Source: Lactobacillus delbrueckii subsp. delbrueckii DSM 20074 = JCM 1012 (GTDB lineage: Bacteria > Bacillota > Bacilli > Lactobacillales > Lactobacillaceae). From it: a stretch of DNA of 33,003 nt. The DNA is taken from NCBI RefSeq assembly GCF_001433875.1, contig NZ_AZCR01000003.1, positions 1-33,003 of the forward strand, written 5' to 3'. Numbering within the stretch: the first letter of the stretch is position 1; every line of letters starts with the position of its first letter. Under the pieces are notes generated by a model. The model worked only from the letters and a program-made list of their open reading frames with translations, did no database searches and had not been told where the DNA came from. The position numbers were made by a program, and so were the translations under genes. Of the stretch, positions 1-7,730 are shown in pieces.

Positions 1-2
1 GA

Positions 3-41
3 AAAAACATGACCCCGATTGAATATCGGAATCATGTTTTA
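3..41. terminator. Bidirectional hairpin terminator
   Basis: The arms AAAACATGA and TCATGTTTT enclose a second stem, CCGAT/ATCGG, around a short loop. A-rich sequence on the left and T-rich sequence on the right let it work on either strand. It closes the decayed GGDEF gene on the minus strand and possibly a gene left of the window. Confidence 0.7.
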
Positions 42-108
42 ACAACCTTAACGGCGTAATACTAAATTGTCCCAATTTTGGAGGTCACATCACCTTGGCG
101 TCTCTTTC

Positions 109-1102
109 TTAATCTTGCTTAGCAGCCGCGTAGAGCTCGGATTTCCGCTCATTTAAAGCTTGGTCCAGCTGCTTGGCCGTGTCCAGGATATGTCTTGGGT
201 AGTCACAGACCTTGCCGGTCCTTGACTTCTTCCATCTTGGCTCTTAGTTCTGCCTCACTGGCTCCCGGCAAGACAGCCACGAACTTCTTCCCCGCTGATC
301 CGGTAGACATAGTCGCGGCCAAAAGCCTGGCTGATCAAGTTTCCGGACGCAATCAGCATTTTATCCCCGGCATCATGACCCAGTTCATCATTGGCCTTTT
401 TCAAGCCGTTCAAGTCCATGAAGGCCACGCCCACCGTTCTTGAAGTCTGGGACTTCTGGTAGAAGTTCAGCTTGGCCAGGTAAGGGTGGCGGTCATTCAG
501 CTTGGTCAAGACATCATTATCTCTTTGCTCTTCCAAATTTTTGCCGGTTACCTTGGCTCCAACGAAGTCGGCCGTCAGTTCAATCAAGTCATTAAAATCC
601 AGGTTCAAGGCCGGGTTGAGGTTTTCAACAGCTACCAGGCCTCTCAATTCCCCTCTTTCGTAGAATGGTGCCAGCAAACCGTTGTTTAACTGGTAGTCAT
701 CCCCATAGCAGGCCACGATTTGCGGAAAAGATGCCGCGATTGATTGAGGATCGGTCAAAAACAAACTGTCCTCATTAAACAAATCCAGCTTGCTTAAGCT
801 AACTGTTGCCTTTGCAAGACTGATTGCCTGCTGCTTGGCTGAGAATTCAGCGACTCCAGGCCGCTGCCGGCTATGAGTGCTTCTGGCCACATCTCCATGG
901 ATTTCCATTAGGGTGACCCGGTCTGCTTCCAGGTCCTGATCCAGCAGCTGTTTAAGCTCAGCCGCCGGCAAGCCATAGAGCTCACACAGGCCCTTAGACA
1001 CGGCTATGACTTTAATCTGCTTATTTTTTGACTGATAAAGTGCTATTGGTGCTTCGCTCTGCGCGATTTTAGCCAGCTCAGCCTGCTTCGCTCTTTTTTC
1101 AT
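109..1102 (-). pseudogene. Decayed PAS-GGDEF (diguanylate cyclase-like) gene
   Basis: Reading the minus strand from ATG at 1102, which has AGGAG upstream, frame 1 stops after about 18 codons. Adding one A in the A-run next to the start opens a frame beginning MKKRAKQAELAKIAQSEAP that runs on through a PAS-like region into a GGDEF domain. That domain shows the DxLTxLND entry, FMDLNGLKKANDELGHDAGD and then SGEE. Exactly at this signature (about 270-285) the frame is lost: the expected FVAVLPGASEAEL continues in another frame. A third shift near 205-225 leads to a C-terminus with ELYAAAKQD and TAA at 109-111. The stretch before it is shorter than in normal GGDEF domains, so a small deletion is likely. 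The longest open part (255-1001) is therefore only a fragment. Intact members make c-di-GMP from GTP; this copy cannot. Homopolymer sequencing error could explain one lesion but hardly three. Confidence 0.8.
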
Positions 1103-1272
1103 AAAATCACTCCTAATAAACACGGTTTGCCTGCAAACTGGCAAAAATCTTTAAGCATAAATTAATTTGTATTTAAAGCTGCAGAGGTAGGTTGGTGTTA
1201 ACCCATTAGTTGTTATAACAGAGCGAGCTGGGACTGCTTTCCTATAAGAAAATGCGAGGCTTTTCCCAACAT

Positions 1273-1301
1273 GAAAAAAGCCAAGACTAGCCGCCTTGAC
1301 T
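1273..1301 (-). terminator. Terminator of the crcB-membrane protein operon
   Basis: On the minus strand GTCAAGGC pairs with GTCTTGGC (two G-U pairs) across a GGCTA loop and is followed by TTTTTT. It lies 15 bases beyond the stop of the unknown membrane protein. Confidence 0.75.
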
Positions 1302-1315
1302 CTTAACATAGTTTT

Positions 1316-2065
1316 TTAATTATTATTCGCTTCTTTATTCTTATTAGCCTTTCCATTCGCCCGATAACGGCAAACATCCAGATAAAAAAGGTAGCCGGCC
1401 AGGGCCAGGGCCAGAAGAAAGCCGGCCCAGCTGCCCCAAGAATAGGTGAACAGCATCTTGGAGTAAACTTCTTTTTGGACCATTTCCGTCAAGGTATGGG
1501 TAATAAAGACCTGGAAGCCAAAGGCACTGGCCGCTCCCAGCACAAAAGGCAGCCAGGACCAGTAACGGTTGAAGAGGAGCAGGGCCACGCCCAGCAAGTA
1601 AAGGACGCAGATGATCCACAAGGAGAGCTGGTAGATTTGCGTAATCTGCTGCAATTCCCCTTCATGCACCTTCAGTTCACTGTTGACCAAATAGAGGATC
1701 AAGTCATCCATAAAAAGCTGGACCTTGTTCTTGGCTGGCAGCTTTAAATCGCTGGACTGCAGGCGCTTGTTTTGCCGGTAGCGGGAAACCAGCCGGTAGA
1801 GGCTGAGATGGGACTCGCTAATCTCCACCTTGTCTGGCAATTGGTCAACCAGGTCCTGCTTCAGGCCCGATTCTACCGCGGCTTTGGCCGCGATCGACAT
1901 GGCGCTGACATCGCTTTGGTTGGCAAAAGTGTCGATCAAACTGGACGCATAGTCCTTGACCTCATACATTTTAAAGGTGACAGGGCTGCTCAAAAGAGCG
2001 ACCAGGGAAATTATGGCTGCCAGGCTGCACAGGCTCTTGCGCAGAATCAGTTGGCTTTTTTTCAT
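1316..2065 (-). CDS. Unknown four-helix membrane protein
   Basis: This 249-residue protein is not one I recognise. ATG at 2065 forms an ATGA overlap with the stop of the upstream crcB gene, so I prefer it to the in-frame start nine codons earlier, which lies inside crcB. It begins MKKSQLILRKSL, with one hydrophobic helix at about residues 10-32. A soluble, charged stretch of roughly 110 residues follows and is predicted to lie outside the cell. Three more helices come at about 145-166, 170-192 and 205-230, and the tail is basic and Asn/Lys-rich. Translational coupling to two fluoride channel genes suggests co-expression with them, but no motif ties it to fluoride. A terminator follows directly. 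Confidence 0.7.
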   Translation of the reverse strand: MKKSQLILRKSLCSLAAIISLVALLSSPVTFKMYEVKDYASSLIDTFANQSDVSAMSIAAKAAVESGLKQDLVDQLPDKVEISESHLSLYRLVSRYRQNKRLQSSDLKLPAKNKVQLFMDDLILYLVNSELKVHEGELQQITQIYQLSLWIICVLYLLGVALLLFNRYWSWLPFVLGAASAFGFQVFITHTLTEMVQKEVYSKMLFTYSWGSWAGFLLALALAGYLFYLDVCRYRANGKANKNKEANNN

Positions 2066-2421
2066 AGCAGGCTTCCAAGATAATATCCGCAAGTTAAAAG
2101 GATCGCCCCGCCCAAATAGCTGGCCAGCAAATAGCGCTTGAAGACGTGCTTTTGCCCGTTTTCAGCCAAAGAGACCATTTCCATGTTCAAAGTGGAAAAA
2201 GTCGTGTAGCCGCCCAAGACGCCGGTGCCCAAGAAGGCATAGACGATAGCCGGCAGCCGCAAGGCAAAGGCCAGGCCCAGGAAAAAGGCCCCTGTCAGAT
2301 TGATAAAAAGAGTCGGCCGAGGACAGGCGGTCCCCTGCATCCAGTGCTTCTTGCCATAACTGGTCAAAGCATAGCGGACCACAGACCCCAGGCTGGCGCC
2401 GAATCCAACCGCGAAAATCAT
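2062..2421 (-). CDS. crcB: Fluoride channel subunit CrcB/Fluc (second copy)
   Basis: This small membrane protein of 119 residues belongs to the Fluc family, which forms dual-topology dimers that let fluoride leave the cell. The family motifs are present: GASLGSVVRYAL near the N-terminus, NLTGAFFLGL in the middle, and GVLGGYTTFSTLN, the Phe-containing pore motif. There are four hydrophobic helices. The start is ATG at 2421 with GGGGG about six bases upstream; the longer open frame starting at 2568 runs through the preceding gene and is rejected. It follows the first crcB copy by four bases and overlaps the next gene by ATGA. Two adjacent unequal copies usually mean an obligate heterodimer with each subunit inserted in a fixed orientation. 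Confidence 0.93.
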   Translation of the reverse strand: MIFAVGFGASLGSVVRYALTSYGKKHWMQGTACPRPTLFINLTGAFFLGLAFALRLPAIVYAFLGTGVLGGYTTFSTLNMEMVSLAENGQKHVFKRYLLASYLGGAILLTCGYYLGSLL

Positions 2422-2425
2422 CTTG

Positions 2426-2812
2426 TTACCCCCTTTCCAAAAGTTTGCCCGCGGCGAAGTTAGCCGCCTGCTTGCCCGCCCAGGCAAAGAGGAAGCCAGC
2501 CGCGATCGTGCCGGTAAAGTAAAGCAAAGCTCCGAAATTTTGCCCGCCAAGCAGCAGCTTGAAGGCATCCATCTTGAAGCTGGAGAAAGTCGTAAAGGCT
2601 CCCACGAAGCCCGTCCCCAGGCCTGTGGTCAGCCAGGCTCGGCTATTAGACGTTCTCAGGAAAAAGTAGGTCAAGAAGGCCAGGAGGAAGCAGCCCAAAA
2701 GGTTGGCAATCACCGTCCCGTAAAAGGAAAGTGCTTCCGTTAAGCCATAGCGGGCCAGACCGCCCCAAAAGGCAAAAAAAGCCACGCTGAGATAATTTTT
2801 TACTGTATCCAT
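2426..2812 (-). CDS. crcB: Fluoride channel subunit CrcB/Fluc (first copy)
   Basis: This 128-residue four-helix protein is the other half of the Fluc pair. It shows GGLARYGL at helix 1, NLLGCFLLAF at helix 2 and GFVGAFTTFSSFKMD at helix 3, which matches the conserved GxxGxxTTFS element. Its C-terminus is basic (KLLERG), unlike that of the second copy, as expected if the two subunits take opposite orientations. ATG at 2812 follows AGAGG with suitable spacing. It is the first gene of its operon, and a promoter lies about 45 bases upstream. I see no fluoride riboswitch in the short leader. Confidence 0.93.
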   Translation of the reverse strand: MDTVKNYLSVAFFAFWGGLARYGLTEALSFYGTVIANLLGCFLLAFLTYFFLRTSNSRAWLTTGLGTGFVGAFTTFSSFKMDAFKLLLGGQNFGALLYFTGTIAAGFLFAWAGKQAANFAAGKLLERG

Positions 2813-2858
2813 TATTTACCTCTCTTTGTCTATTCCTAGATCGTTAATTAACGCACTA

Positions 2859-2888
2859 ATTATAAGATTACATCAGAGAGCGCTTCAA
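2859..2888 (-). promoter_or_regulatory. Promoter of the crcB operon
   Basis: On the minus strand TTGAAG (2883-2888) and TATAAT (2859-2864) are 18 bases apart. The perfect palindrome GTTAATTAAC (2843-2852) sits at the expected transcription start and could be an operator. The promoter is just downstream of the copA terminator. Confidence 0.65.
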
Positions 2889-2895
2889 AAGCAAA

Positions 2896-2932
2896 CAAAA
2901 AATAGAAGCACCAGCCTGGCACTTCTATTTAA
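2896..2932 (-). terminator. Terminator of the copper operon
   Basis: The perfect arms AAATAGAAG and CTTCTATTT extend inward through a T-G pair and GCCA/TGGT around GGC. On the minus strand the hairpin ends in TTTTTTG, 30 bases past the copA stop. Confidence 0.85.
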
Positions 2933-2963
2933 AGCCTTATTCCATTATTTCATAATTGCTCTA

Positions 2964-4880
2964 TCAGTTTTTGCCCGCCCCGGCGATCTTAGTCCAGTTC
3001 AACATTAATGATGACAGCAAGACTGAGACGGAGCTGAAGGCCATGGCCAAAGCGGCCAGTTCCGGGCTGAGGCTGACCCCGATAAAGGAGAAGAGGCCGG
3101 CCGCGACCGGAATCCCGATCAAATTGTAGATCAAGGCCCAGAAAAGGTTCAGCTTGATCCGCGTGAAGGTCTGCTTGGACAAGTCAAGTGCCCGCAAAAC
3201 CCCGGTCAAGTCGCTAGTCATCAAGACGATGCCGCCGGCTTCCTTGGCCACGTCGGTCCCGCTGCCCATGGCAATGCCAACATCAGCTAGTGACAAGGCC
3301 GGCGCGTCATTAATGCCGTCGCCGACAAAGGCCACGGGCCCTGCTTCTTGCAATTTGGCCAAGCGGTCAGCTTTTTCCCCGGGCAAAAGTCCCGCTTCGG
3401 CCTGGTCAATGCCCAGCTGGCGGCCGATTTTTTCCGCCAGCTGCTGGTTGTCGCCAGTTAACATGACCGTCTTGATCCCCCGGCTTTTAAGCTCGCTGAG
3501 GACGGCCTTTGCTTCTGGGCGGGGAGCATCCTGCAGGGCCAAGAGGCCAATGACGGCGGAATCTTTTTGGACATAAGCCACCGTCTTGCCGGCTTCCGCC
3601 AAGCCTTCTGCCTGCTGGCGCCAAGCGTCTGGGGCGCTGACGTAGTCAGCCCGGCCCACCTTAACTAAGTGACCAGCTACCTTGCCTTCTACCCCCTTGC
3701 CTTCTTCAGCCGAAAAATCGCTGACTGGCAAGAGAGGCTGGCCGCCTTTTTTAGCGCTGGTCACAATGGCCTGGGCCAAAGGGTGTTCTGAATTGGCTTC
3801 CAGACTGGCCGCCAGGCTAAGGCTTGCTTTATCCCCCACCTGATCCACCAGCTGGGGCTGGCCGACCGTTAACGTCCCGGTCTTGTCAAAAACAATAGTC
3901 TTGATTTTCGCGGCTGCTTCCAGGATTTCCCCGTCCTTGATCAAAACCCCCATCCGAGCGCTGCGGCCGCTGGCCACCATCAAAGCTGTCGAGGTAGCTA
4001 AACCTAAGGCACACGGGCAGGCGATCACGATGACGGAAACTGCGTAGAGCATGGCTTTAACCGGGCCCACGGGACTGAAGACATCCCAAATAGCAAAGGT
4101 CAGGATGCTGACGATCAATACCGCCGGCACGAAGTAGTTAGCCACCTTATCAGTCAGTTTTTGGATCGGGGCCCGGGAGTTCTGGGCCTGCTTGACCACT
4201 TTGACGATCTGGGCCAGCATGGTCTCTTCCCCGACCTGCTCAGCCACCATCAAAAAGCTGCCGCTGCCGTTGATGGTTGCCCCGATCACCCTGTCACCGG
4301 GCTTTTTCGCGACTGGCATGCTCTCCCCAGTCACCATGGCTTCATTGACGCTGCTTTGCCCGGATACAAGCCGGCCGTCAACCGGCACCTTGCCGCCCGG
4401 CCGCACTTTGATTATGTCGCCGGCCTTGACTTGGTCCAAGGGAAGCTTAACAAAGTCTTCTCCCCGCTTGACCTCAGCTTCACTGGCCTGGAGTTCCAGT
4501 AACTTATTCAAAGAAGCTGCTGCCCGGTCATGCATTTTTTCTTCCAGGGCATCCCCTAGCAAGACAAAAATCAAGATAAAAGCCGCGCTTTCAAAGTAGA
4601 CCGGCCGGCCAGTGAAGTAGGCAAAAAGACTGTAGACATAAGTCACGCTGGTGCCGATGGCGATTAGGCTGTTCATGTTGGCCTGGTGGCGTTTCAAAGC
4701 TGCCCAGGCGCTTTGAATGTAAGGTCCTGCCCCAATTAGCATGATCAAGCTGGTGGCGATCAGCGAATAGGTCTTGATCCCTGGCAGCATGATTCCCCAG
4801 ATCATCAACAACATCTGGGCCAGCATGGGCAGGGCCAAAAACAGGGACAGCCAAAAGCGGCGCCAATTAGTCAATTTCAT
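2964..4880 (-). CDS. copA: Copper-exporting P1B-type ATPase without N-terminal metal-binding domain
   Basis: The 638-residue heavy-metal ATPase pumps Cu(I) (or Ag(I)) out of the cytoplasm using ATP. Visible signatures: actuator loop VTGES at about 183-187; membrane motif [12 protein letters not shown] with the metal-binding CPC at 288-290; phosphorylation site FDKTGTLT with Asp332; SEHPLA, the HP motif of the nucleotide domain, at about 364-369; MLTGDN; and [10 protein letters not shown]. The last two helices carry the YN and MxxSS residues typical of Cu(I) pumps ([23 protein letters not shown]). Many CopA proteins start with one or two CxxC domains, but this one begins straight at the first helix. 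The gene immediately upstream encodes a membrane-anchored cupredoxin that may replace that domain. Its ATG overlaps the cupredoxin stop (TAATG). Confidence 0.95.
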   Translation of the reverse strand: MKLTNWRRFWLSLFLALPMLAQMLLMIWGIMLPGIKTYSLIATSLIMLIGAGPYIQSAWAALKRHQANMNSLIAIGTSVTYVYSLFAYFTGRPVYFESAAFILIFVLLGDALEEKMHDRAAASLNKLLELQASEAEVKRGEDFVKLPLDQVKAGDIIKVRPGGKVPVDGRLVSGQSSVNEAMVTGESMPVAKKPGDRVIGATINGSGSFLMVAEQVGEETMLAQIVKVVKQAQNSRAPIQKLTDKVANYFVPAVLIVSILTFAIWDVFSPVGPVKAMLYAVSVIVIACPCALGLATSTALMVASGRSARMGVLIKDGEILEAAAKIKTIVFDKTGTLTVGQPQLVDQVGDKASLSLAASLEANSEHPLAQAIVTSAKKGGQPLLPVSDFSAEEGKGVEGKVAGHLVKVGRADYVSAPDAWRQQAEGLAEAGKTVAYVQKDSAVIGLLALQDAPRPEAKAVLSELKSRGIKTVMLTGDNQQLAEKIGRQLGIDQAEAGLLPGEKADRLAKLQEAGPVAFVGDGINDAPALSLADVGIAMGSGTDVAKEAGGIVLMTSDLTGVLRALDLSKQTFTRIKLNLFWALIYNLIGIPVAAGLFSFIGVSLSPELAALAMAFSSVSVLLSSLMLNWTKIAGAGKN

Positions 4881-5254
4881 TATCTAACCACAATCTTCCC
4901 ATGAAACATGTCCATGCCGCAGGCATAGTCGATCTCCCCGGCCTTGTCGGTCGGGATCTGGACCTTGGCTAGCTTTTCCTTGCTTAGGTCCTTGTCAACG
5001 CCTAAAGAAGAAAAGACCACATGGCTGAGGCAGGCCGTCTTGTCTTCCATCTTAAAAGTTACTTCTGCCGGCACGCCCTGCTTTAAGTAGAGCACTTCCG
5101 GCTCATAGCCGCCCTTGACGACTACCTGCCCTTCCTGGCGGCCATTGGCCAGATCCGCCTGCTGGCTGCTCTTTTGGAAATTGCCGAAAAACCACCAGAT
5201 GATCAAGCCGATCAAAGCGGCCGCGGCCAAAATTACTAATCCATTAACTAACAT
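4880..5254 (-). CDS. Membrane-anchored cupredoxin-like copper-binding protein
   Basis: This 124-residue protein has one N-terminal helix (about residues 3-24, ending WWFFGNF). A linker and a cupredoxin-like beta domain on the outer face follow. Candidate copper ligands are clustered as in that fold: TACLSHVVF near residue 74, then [11 protein letters not shown] near the end, giving Cys, His, Cys, Met and His. It lies between copY and copA, overlapping copY by seven bases and copA by one, so all three are translated as a unit. It may pass copper to or from CopA, which has no metal-binding domain of its own. The exact role is inference. Confidence 0.8.
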   Translation of the reverse strand: MLVNGLVILAAAALIGLIIWWFFGNFQKSSQQADLANGRQEGQVVVKGGYEPEVLYLKQGVPAEVTFKMEDKTACLSHVVFSSLGVDKDLSKEKLAKVQIPTDKAGEIDYACGMDMFHGKIVVR

Positions 5255-5691
5255 TCCCGTTCACCTTCCATATGCTCACAAGTACTTAAACAATTGCAAC
5301 CAACTTTTTCCGGAGCCGTCTTCGCCTTTTCAGCCGCCTTTTTGGCAATCGCTTCAAGGTCGCTTCTGCTTAAAGGCAGGTCATCCAGCAGCCGGAGGAG
5401 CATCTCCCCCTTGTGCATATCGCACATTGCGGCAAACTCGGCCGTCAAGCTCTCCTGCATCGCTTCGCTTTCATCTTTAGCCGCCCGGTATACGAAGCGG
5501 TGACCTTGCCGGTCAACCAGTAAAAAGTCCTTCTTTTCCAAGCGCCGCAGCAGGGTCTTGACCGTTGACGGGCTCCAGGCACATTTTGCCGCTAATTGCT
5601 CAATAATCTCGCTGCTATTGGCCTGGCCCAGGGTCCAGACGACCCGCATAACCTGCCATTCCGCGTCTGAAATCCGGCAATCTTCGTTCAT
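5248..5691 (-). CDS. copY: CopY-type copper-responsive repressor
   Basis: The 147-residue protein belongs to the BlaI/MecI/CopY family of winged-helix repressors. The N-terminal half shows the family pattern SDAEWQVMRVVW and WSPSTVKTLLRRLEKKDFL (recognition helix and wing). The C-terminus carries [16 protein letters not shown], a CxCxxxC cluster plus a last Cys, close to but not identical with the classical CxCxxxxCxC of enterococcal CopY. In that family Zn bound at these cysteines keeps the repressor on DNA, and Cu(I) displaces it. The matching operator TACATCTGTA lies in its own promoter region. It is first in the operon. ATG at 5691 follows GAGGAGGAAGGAA. Confidence 0.93.
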   Translation of the reverse strand: MNEDCRISDAEWQVMRVVWTLGQANSSEIIEQLAAKCAWSPSTVKTLLRRLEKKDFLLVDRQGHRFVYRAAKDESEAMQESLTAEFAAMCDMHKGEMLLRLLDDLPLSRSDLEAIAKKAAEKAKTAPEKVGCNCLSTCEHMEGEREC

Positions 5692-5712
5692 TTCCTTCCT
5701 CCTCTCCTCGTT

Positions 5713-5765
5713 TACATCTGTAACCTTTACAAAGACTATTTTACAGCATAGTTTACATTTGTCAA
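5713..5765 (-). promoter_or_regulatory. Copper-operon promoter with two cop boxes
   Basis: On the minus strand TTGACA (5760-5765) and TAAAAT (5738-5743) are 16 bases apart. A perfect cop box TACANNTGTA lies at 5713-5722, just downstream of the start site. A second copy with one mismatch (TACATTTGTC as read on the plus strand, 5754-5763) overlaps the -35 box. CopY bound to both would cover the promoter. Most of the promoter is inside the last codons of the serine hydrolase gene. Confidence 0.85.
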
Positions 5766-6743
5766 CAATCTATTCTTGTTTTTCTTCCCGGTAGCCGCCG
5801 CCAAAAAAGTCTTGGCCGCCTGCCGGCGGGCCAGCATCCAGGCCTCGTTGCCCCGCTTGGGGTAAACGGAGCTGGCCAAAATGACCAGGGCGCGCCCATT
5901 TTCAAGGTCCAGGCCTAATCCCGGACCGGTAAAGCCGCTATGCCAGAGAAAGCGGCAGCCCTTTTGCCAGCGGATCCAGGCCAGGGTCCGCTCAAAGCAG
6001 TCATAGTCAAACAGGCCAGCCACAAGCGGACTAGCTGTCGTTAGGTAAAAGGAGCTGAAGCGGGCCAGGTCATCTAGAGTGGAAAAGAGACCGGCATGGC
6101 CGGCCAATCCGCCCATTTGCCAGGCGGTTTCGTCATGGACGTTCCCCCAGACCTGCCCTCTCTCCTTAGTTATTTCTGTTTTGACAAAGTTGTCCCTTTT
6201 GCCCTTAAGCAAGAAACCAGTCTCCCGCATCCCCAAAGGGGCAAAAATCTCCTCCCGCAAAAAGCTGCTCAAGTCCTGCCCGCTGACCTGCTCTAAAATT
6301 TTGCCCAAGATAATGAAGTTTAGGTCGGAATATATTGACTCCTGGCCAGGTAAAAAAAGGGGCTTAGTGGCTAAAACCGCCTCCCAGACTTCCCCCGGGC
6401 TTTGGTATTGCCAGACATCATCCAAGTCCGCCGGCAGGCCGCTGGTGTGCAGGAGCAGGTCCTTTACTGTAACAGCTGAACAAGCCGCCGGGAAAAAGTC
6501 TCCCACCCGGTCCTTCAGGCTGATTTTCCCTGCAGCCATTTCCTTAAAAATCCCGCTGGCCGTCCCCACCACCTTGGTCAAGGAGGCCAGGTCATAGAAT
6601 TGCCCCGGCTCAGCCTGGCCCAGGTAGTGCCGGCTGACCCTACCCTGGTCAACCAAAGCATAAGAGACGCCATTTACGGTCTTTTGCCGGATTGCCTCCT
6701 CAAAAATTCCGGTGATTTTTTCTTCAATTTCTGCCGTAGTCAT
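5736..6743 (-). CDS. Serine hydrolase, beta-lactamase class C / esterase family
   Basis: This 335-residue protein has the penicillin-binding-like fold signatures: SLTK at 54-57 (catalytic Ser and Lys), YSD at 138-140 in place of YxN, and HSG at 268-270. Further family elements are LLLHTSGLP and GGLAGHAGLF. No signal peptide or membrane helix is visible, which argues for a cytoplasmic esterase or peptidase-like enzyme rather than a secreted beta-lactamase. AGGAGG stands five bases before ATG 6743. The last ten codons overlap the copper-operon promoter, and no terminator separates it from copY, so some read-through into the copper genes is possible. The substrate cannot be told from sequence. 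Confidence 0.85.
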   Translation of the reverse strand: MTTAEIEEKITGIFEEAIRQKTVNGVSYALVDQGRVSRHYLGQAEPGQFYDLASLTKVVGTASGIFKEMAAGKISLKDRVGDFFPAACSAVTVKDLLLHTSGLPADLDDVWQYQSPGEVWEAVLATKPLFLPGQESIYSDLNFIILGKILEQVSGQDLSSFLREEIFAPLGMRETGFLLKGKRDNFVKTEITKERGQVWGNVHDETAWQMGGLAGHAGLFSTLDDLARFSSFYLTTASPLVAGLFDYDCFERTLAWIRWQKGCRFLWHSGFTGPGLGLDLENGRALVILASSVYPKRGNEAWMLARRQAAKTFLAAATGKKNKNRLLTNVNYAVK

Positions 6744-6754
6744 TTTTCCTCCTG

Positions 6755-6786
6755 AAAAAGAAAAAGGCAGATCCGCAGATCTGTCC
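6755..6786 (-). terminator. Terminator after the HAD phosphatase gene
   Basis: On the minus strand GG(A)CAGATC pairs with GATCTGCC, with one bulged A, and is followed by TTTTTCTTTTTC. The T-rich tail runs into the ribosome binding site of the serine hydrolase. Confidence 0.7.
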
Positions 6787-6793
6787 TCTTCGC

Positions 6794-7606
6794 TTATAAA
6801 ACTAATTTCCGCAGGGCCTTGGCGATCCCGTCGCGCTCGTTGGTGTCGGTGACGTAGTCAGCAAGGTCCTTGATCTCGTCGATGGCATTACCCATGGCCA
6901 CCCGCTTGAAGTCAGTGATTTCAAACATGGACCGTTCATTGCCCTGGTCACCGAAGATCATGACTTCACTGTTCGACAGGCCCAGTCTTGAGGCCAATTC
7001 GCTAACCGCGTAGCCCTTTGAAGCGGCCAGTGACCCGACTTCAACGACTTCCGGCCAGCTGCGGACAACTGCGTAGGACTGGAAGAACCAGTCCGGCAGC
7101 CGGTTCCAGAGGCGGTCGACCTGGTCCGGATCATCGCACTGGTAGACTGCCTTGGCAAAGGTAAAGTCCTTCTTGAAGTCGCTTCTGTCTTGAATCCAGA
7201 GCTGGTTCTTGGTTTCTGCCCCGTCAATCTGCAGGCGGATGGAAATCTTCTTGTCCAAAGTGTAAAAACGGTCCGGAGTTTCAAAGTCCAGGTTGACGTC
7301 GCTGAGCCGCTGCATGTGCAGGAGGGTGTTGAAGTCGCCAAAGTCCAGATCATGACTGATCAGGACCCGGCCATCTAAGTTCTGCACTACCGCCCCGTTG
7401 AAGAGGATCGCGTACTCTTCACTGCCGCTTAAGCCTAATTCTTCCGCGTAGCCCTTGATGCCCGACAAGGGCCTGCCAGAAGTCAGCACAATCTTGATCC
7501 CGGCTGCTTTCGCTTCCTGCAAGGCCTTGTAGGTCCCGGGCAGAATCGTCTTGCTGTCAGTTAGCAGGGTGCCATCTAAGTCGATGGCCAGCATTTTAAT
7601 CGCCAT
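6794..7606 (-). CDS. Cof-type HAD-IIB phosphatase
   Basis: The 270-residue protein shows the four HAD motifs: IDLDGTLL at residues 8-15 (nucleophile Asp), LTSGRP at about 41-46, a Lys in SLAASKGYAVSEL, and FGDQGNERSMF near the end. The large cap between motifs II and III is of the IIB (Cof/YidA) type. Relatives dephosphorylate sugar phosphates or pyridoxal phosphate in the cytoplasm; the substrate here is unknown. ATG 7606 has TAGGAG seven bases upstream. It appears to be a single gene, with terminators upstream and downstream. Confidence 0.9.
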   Translation of the reverse strand: MAIKMLAIDLDGTLLTDSKTILPGTYKALQEAKAAGIKIVLTSGRPLSGIKGYAEELGLSGSEEYAILFNGAVVQNLDGRVLISHDLDFGDFNTLLHMQRLSDVNLDFETPDRFYTLDKKISIRLQIDGAETKNQLWIQDRSDFKKDFTFAKAVYQCDDPDQVDRLWNRLPDWFFQSYAVVRSWPEVVEVGSLAASKGYAVSELASRLGLSNSEVMIFGDQGNERSMFEITDFKRVAMGNAIDEIKDLADYVTDTNERDGIAKALRKLVL

Positions 7607-7666
7607 ATTTTACTCCTATGTAGTCCAAAGCCTGTTCTTACTTAATTATTGCAAAATTTTTTCCGC

Positions 7667-7697
7667 AAAAAAGGAAAGCTCAATTTGAACTTTCCTT
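7667..7697 (-). terminator. Terminator of the glmM operon
   Basis: AAGGAAAGTTCAA and TTGAGCTTTCCTT pair along their length on the minus strand, with one T-G, and are followed by TTTTTTG. The hairpin lies 33 bases past the glmM stop. Confidence 0.85.
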
Positions 7698-7730
7698 CTT
7701 CTCAGCTTTACAGCTTTTTAACTTGCTTTT

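Noticed and set aside
255..1001. 248-codon frame as an intact GGDEF gene
   Set aside because: It begins in mid-domain and ends right after the frame lesion in the signature motif; the coding potential continues in other frames on both sides.
1103..1272. Palindromes GTTTGC-CT-GCAAAC and TGTTATAACA between the GGDEF relic and the next operon
   Set aside because: They sit upstream of a dead gene without a clear promoter, so no role can be supported.
2813..2858. Fluoride riboswitch before crcB
   Set aside because: The leader is about 45 bases long and lacks the conserved riboswitch pattern.
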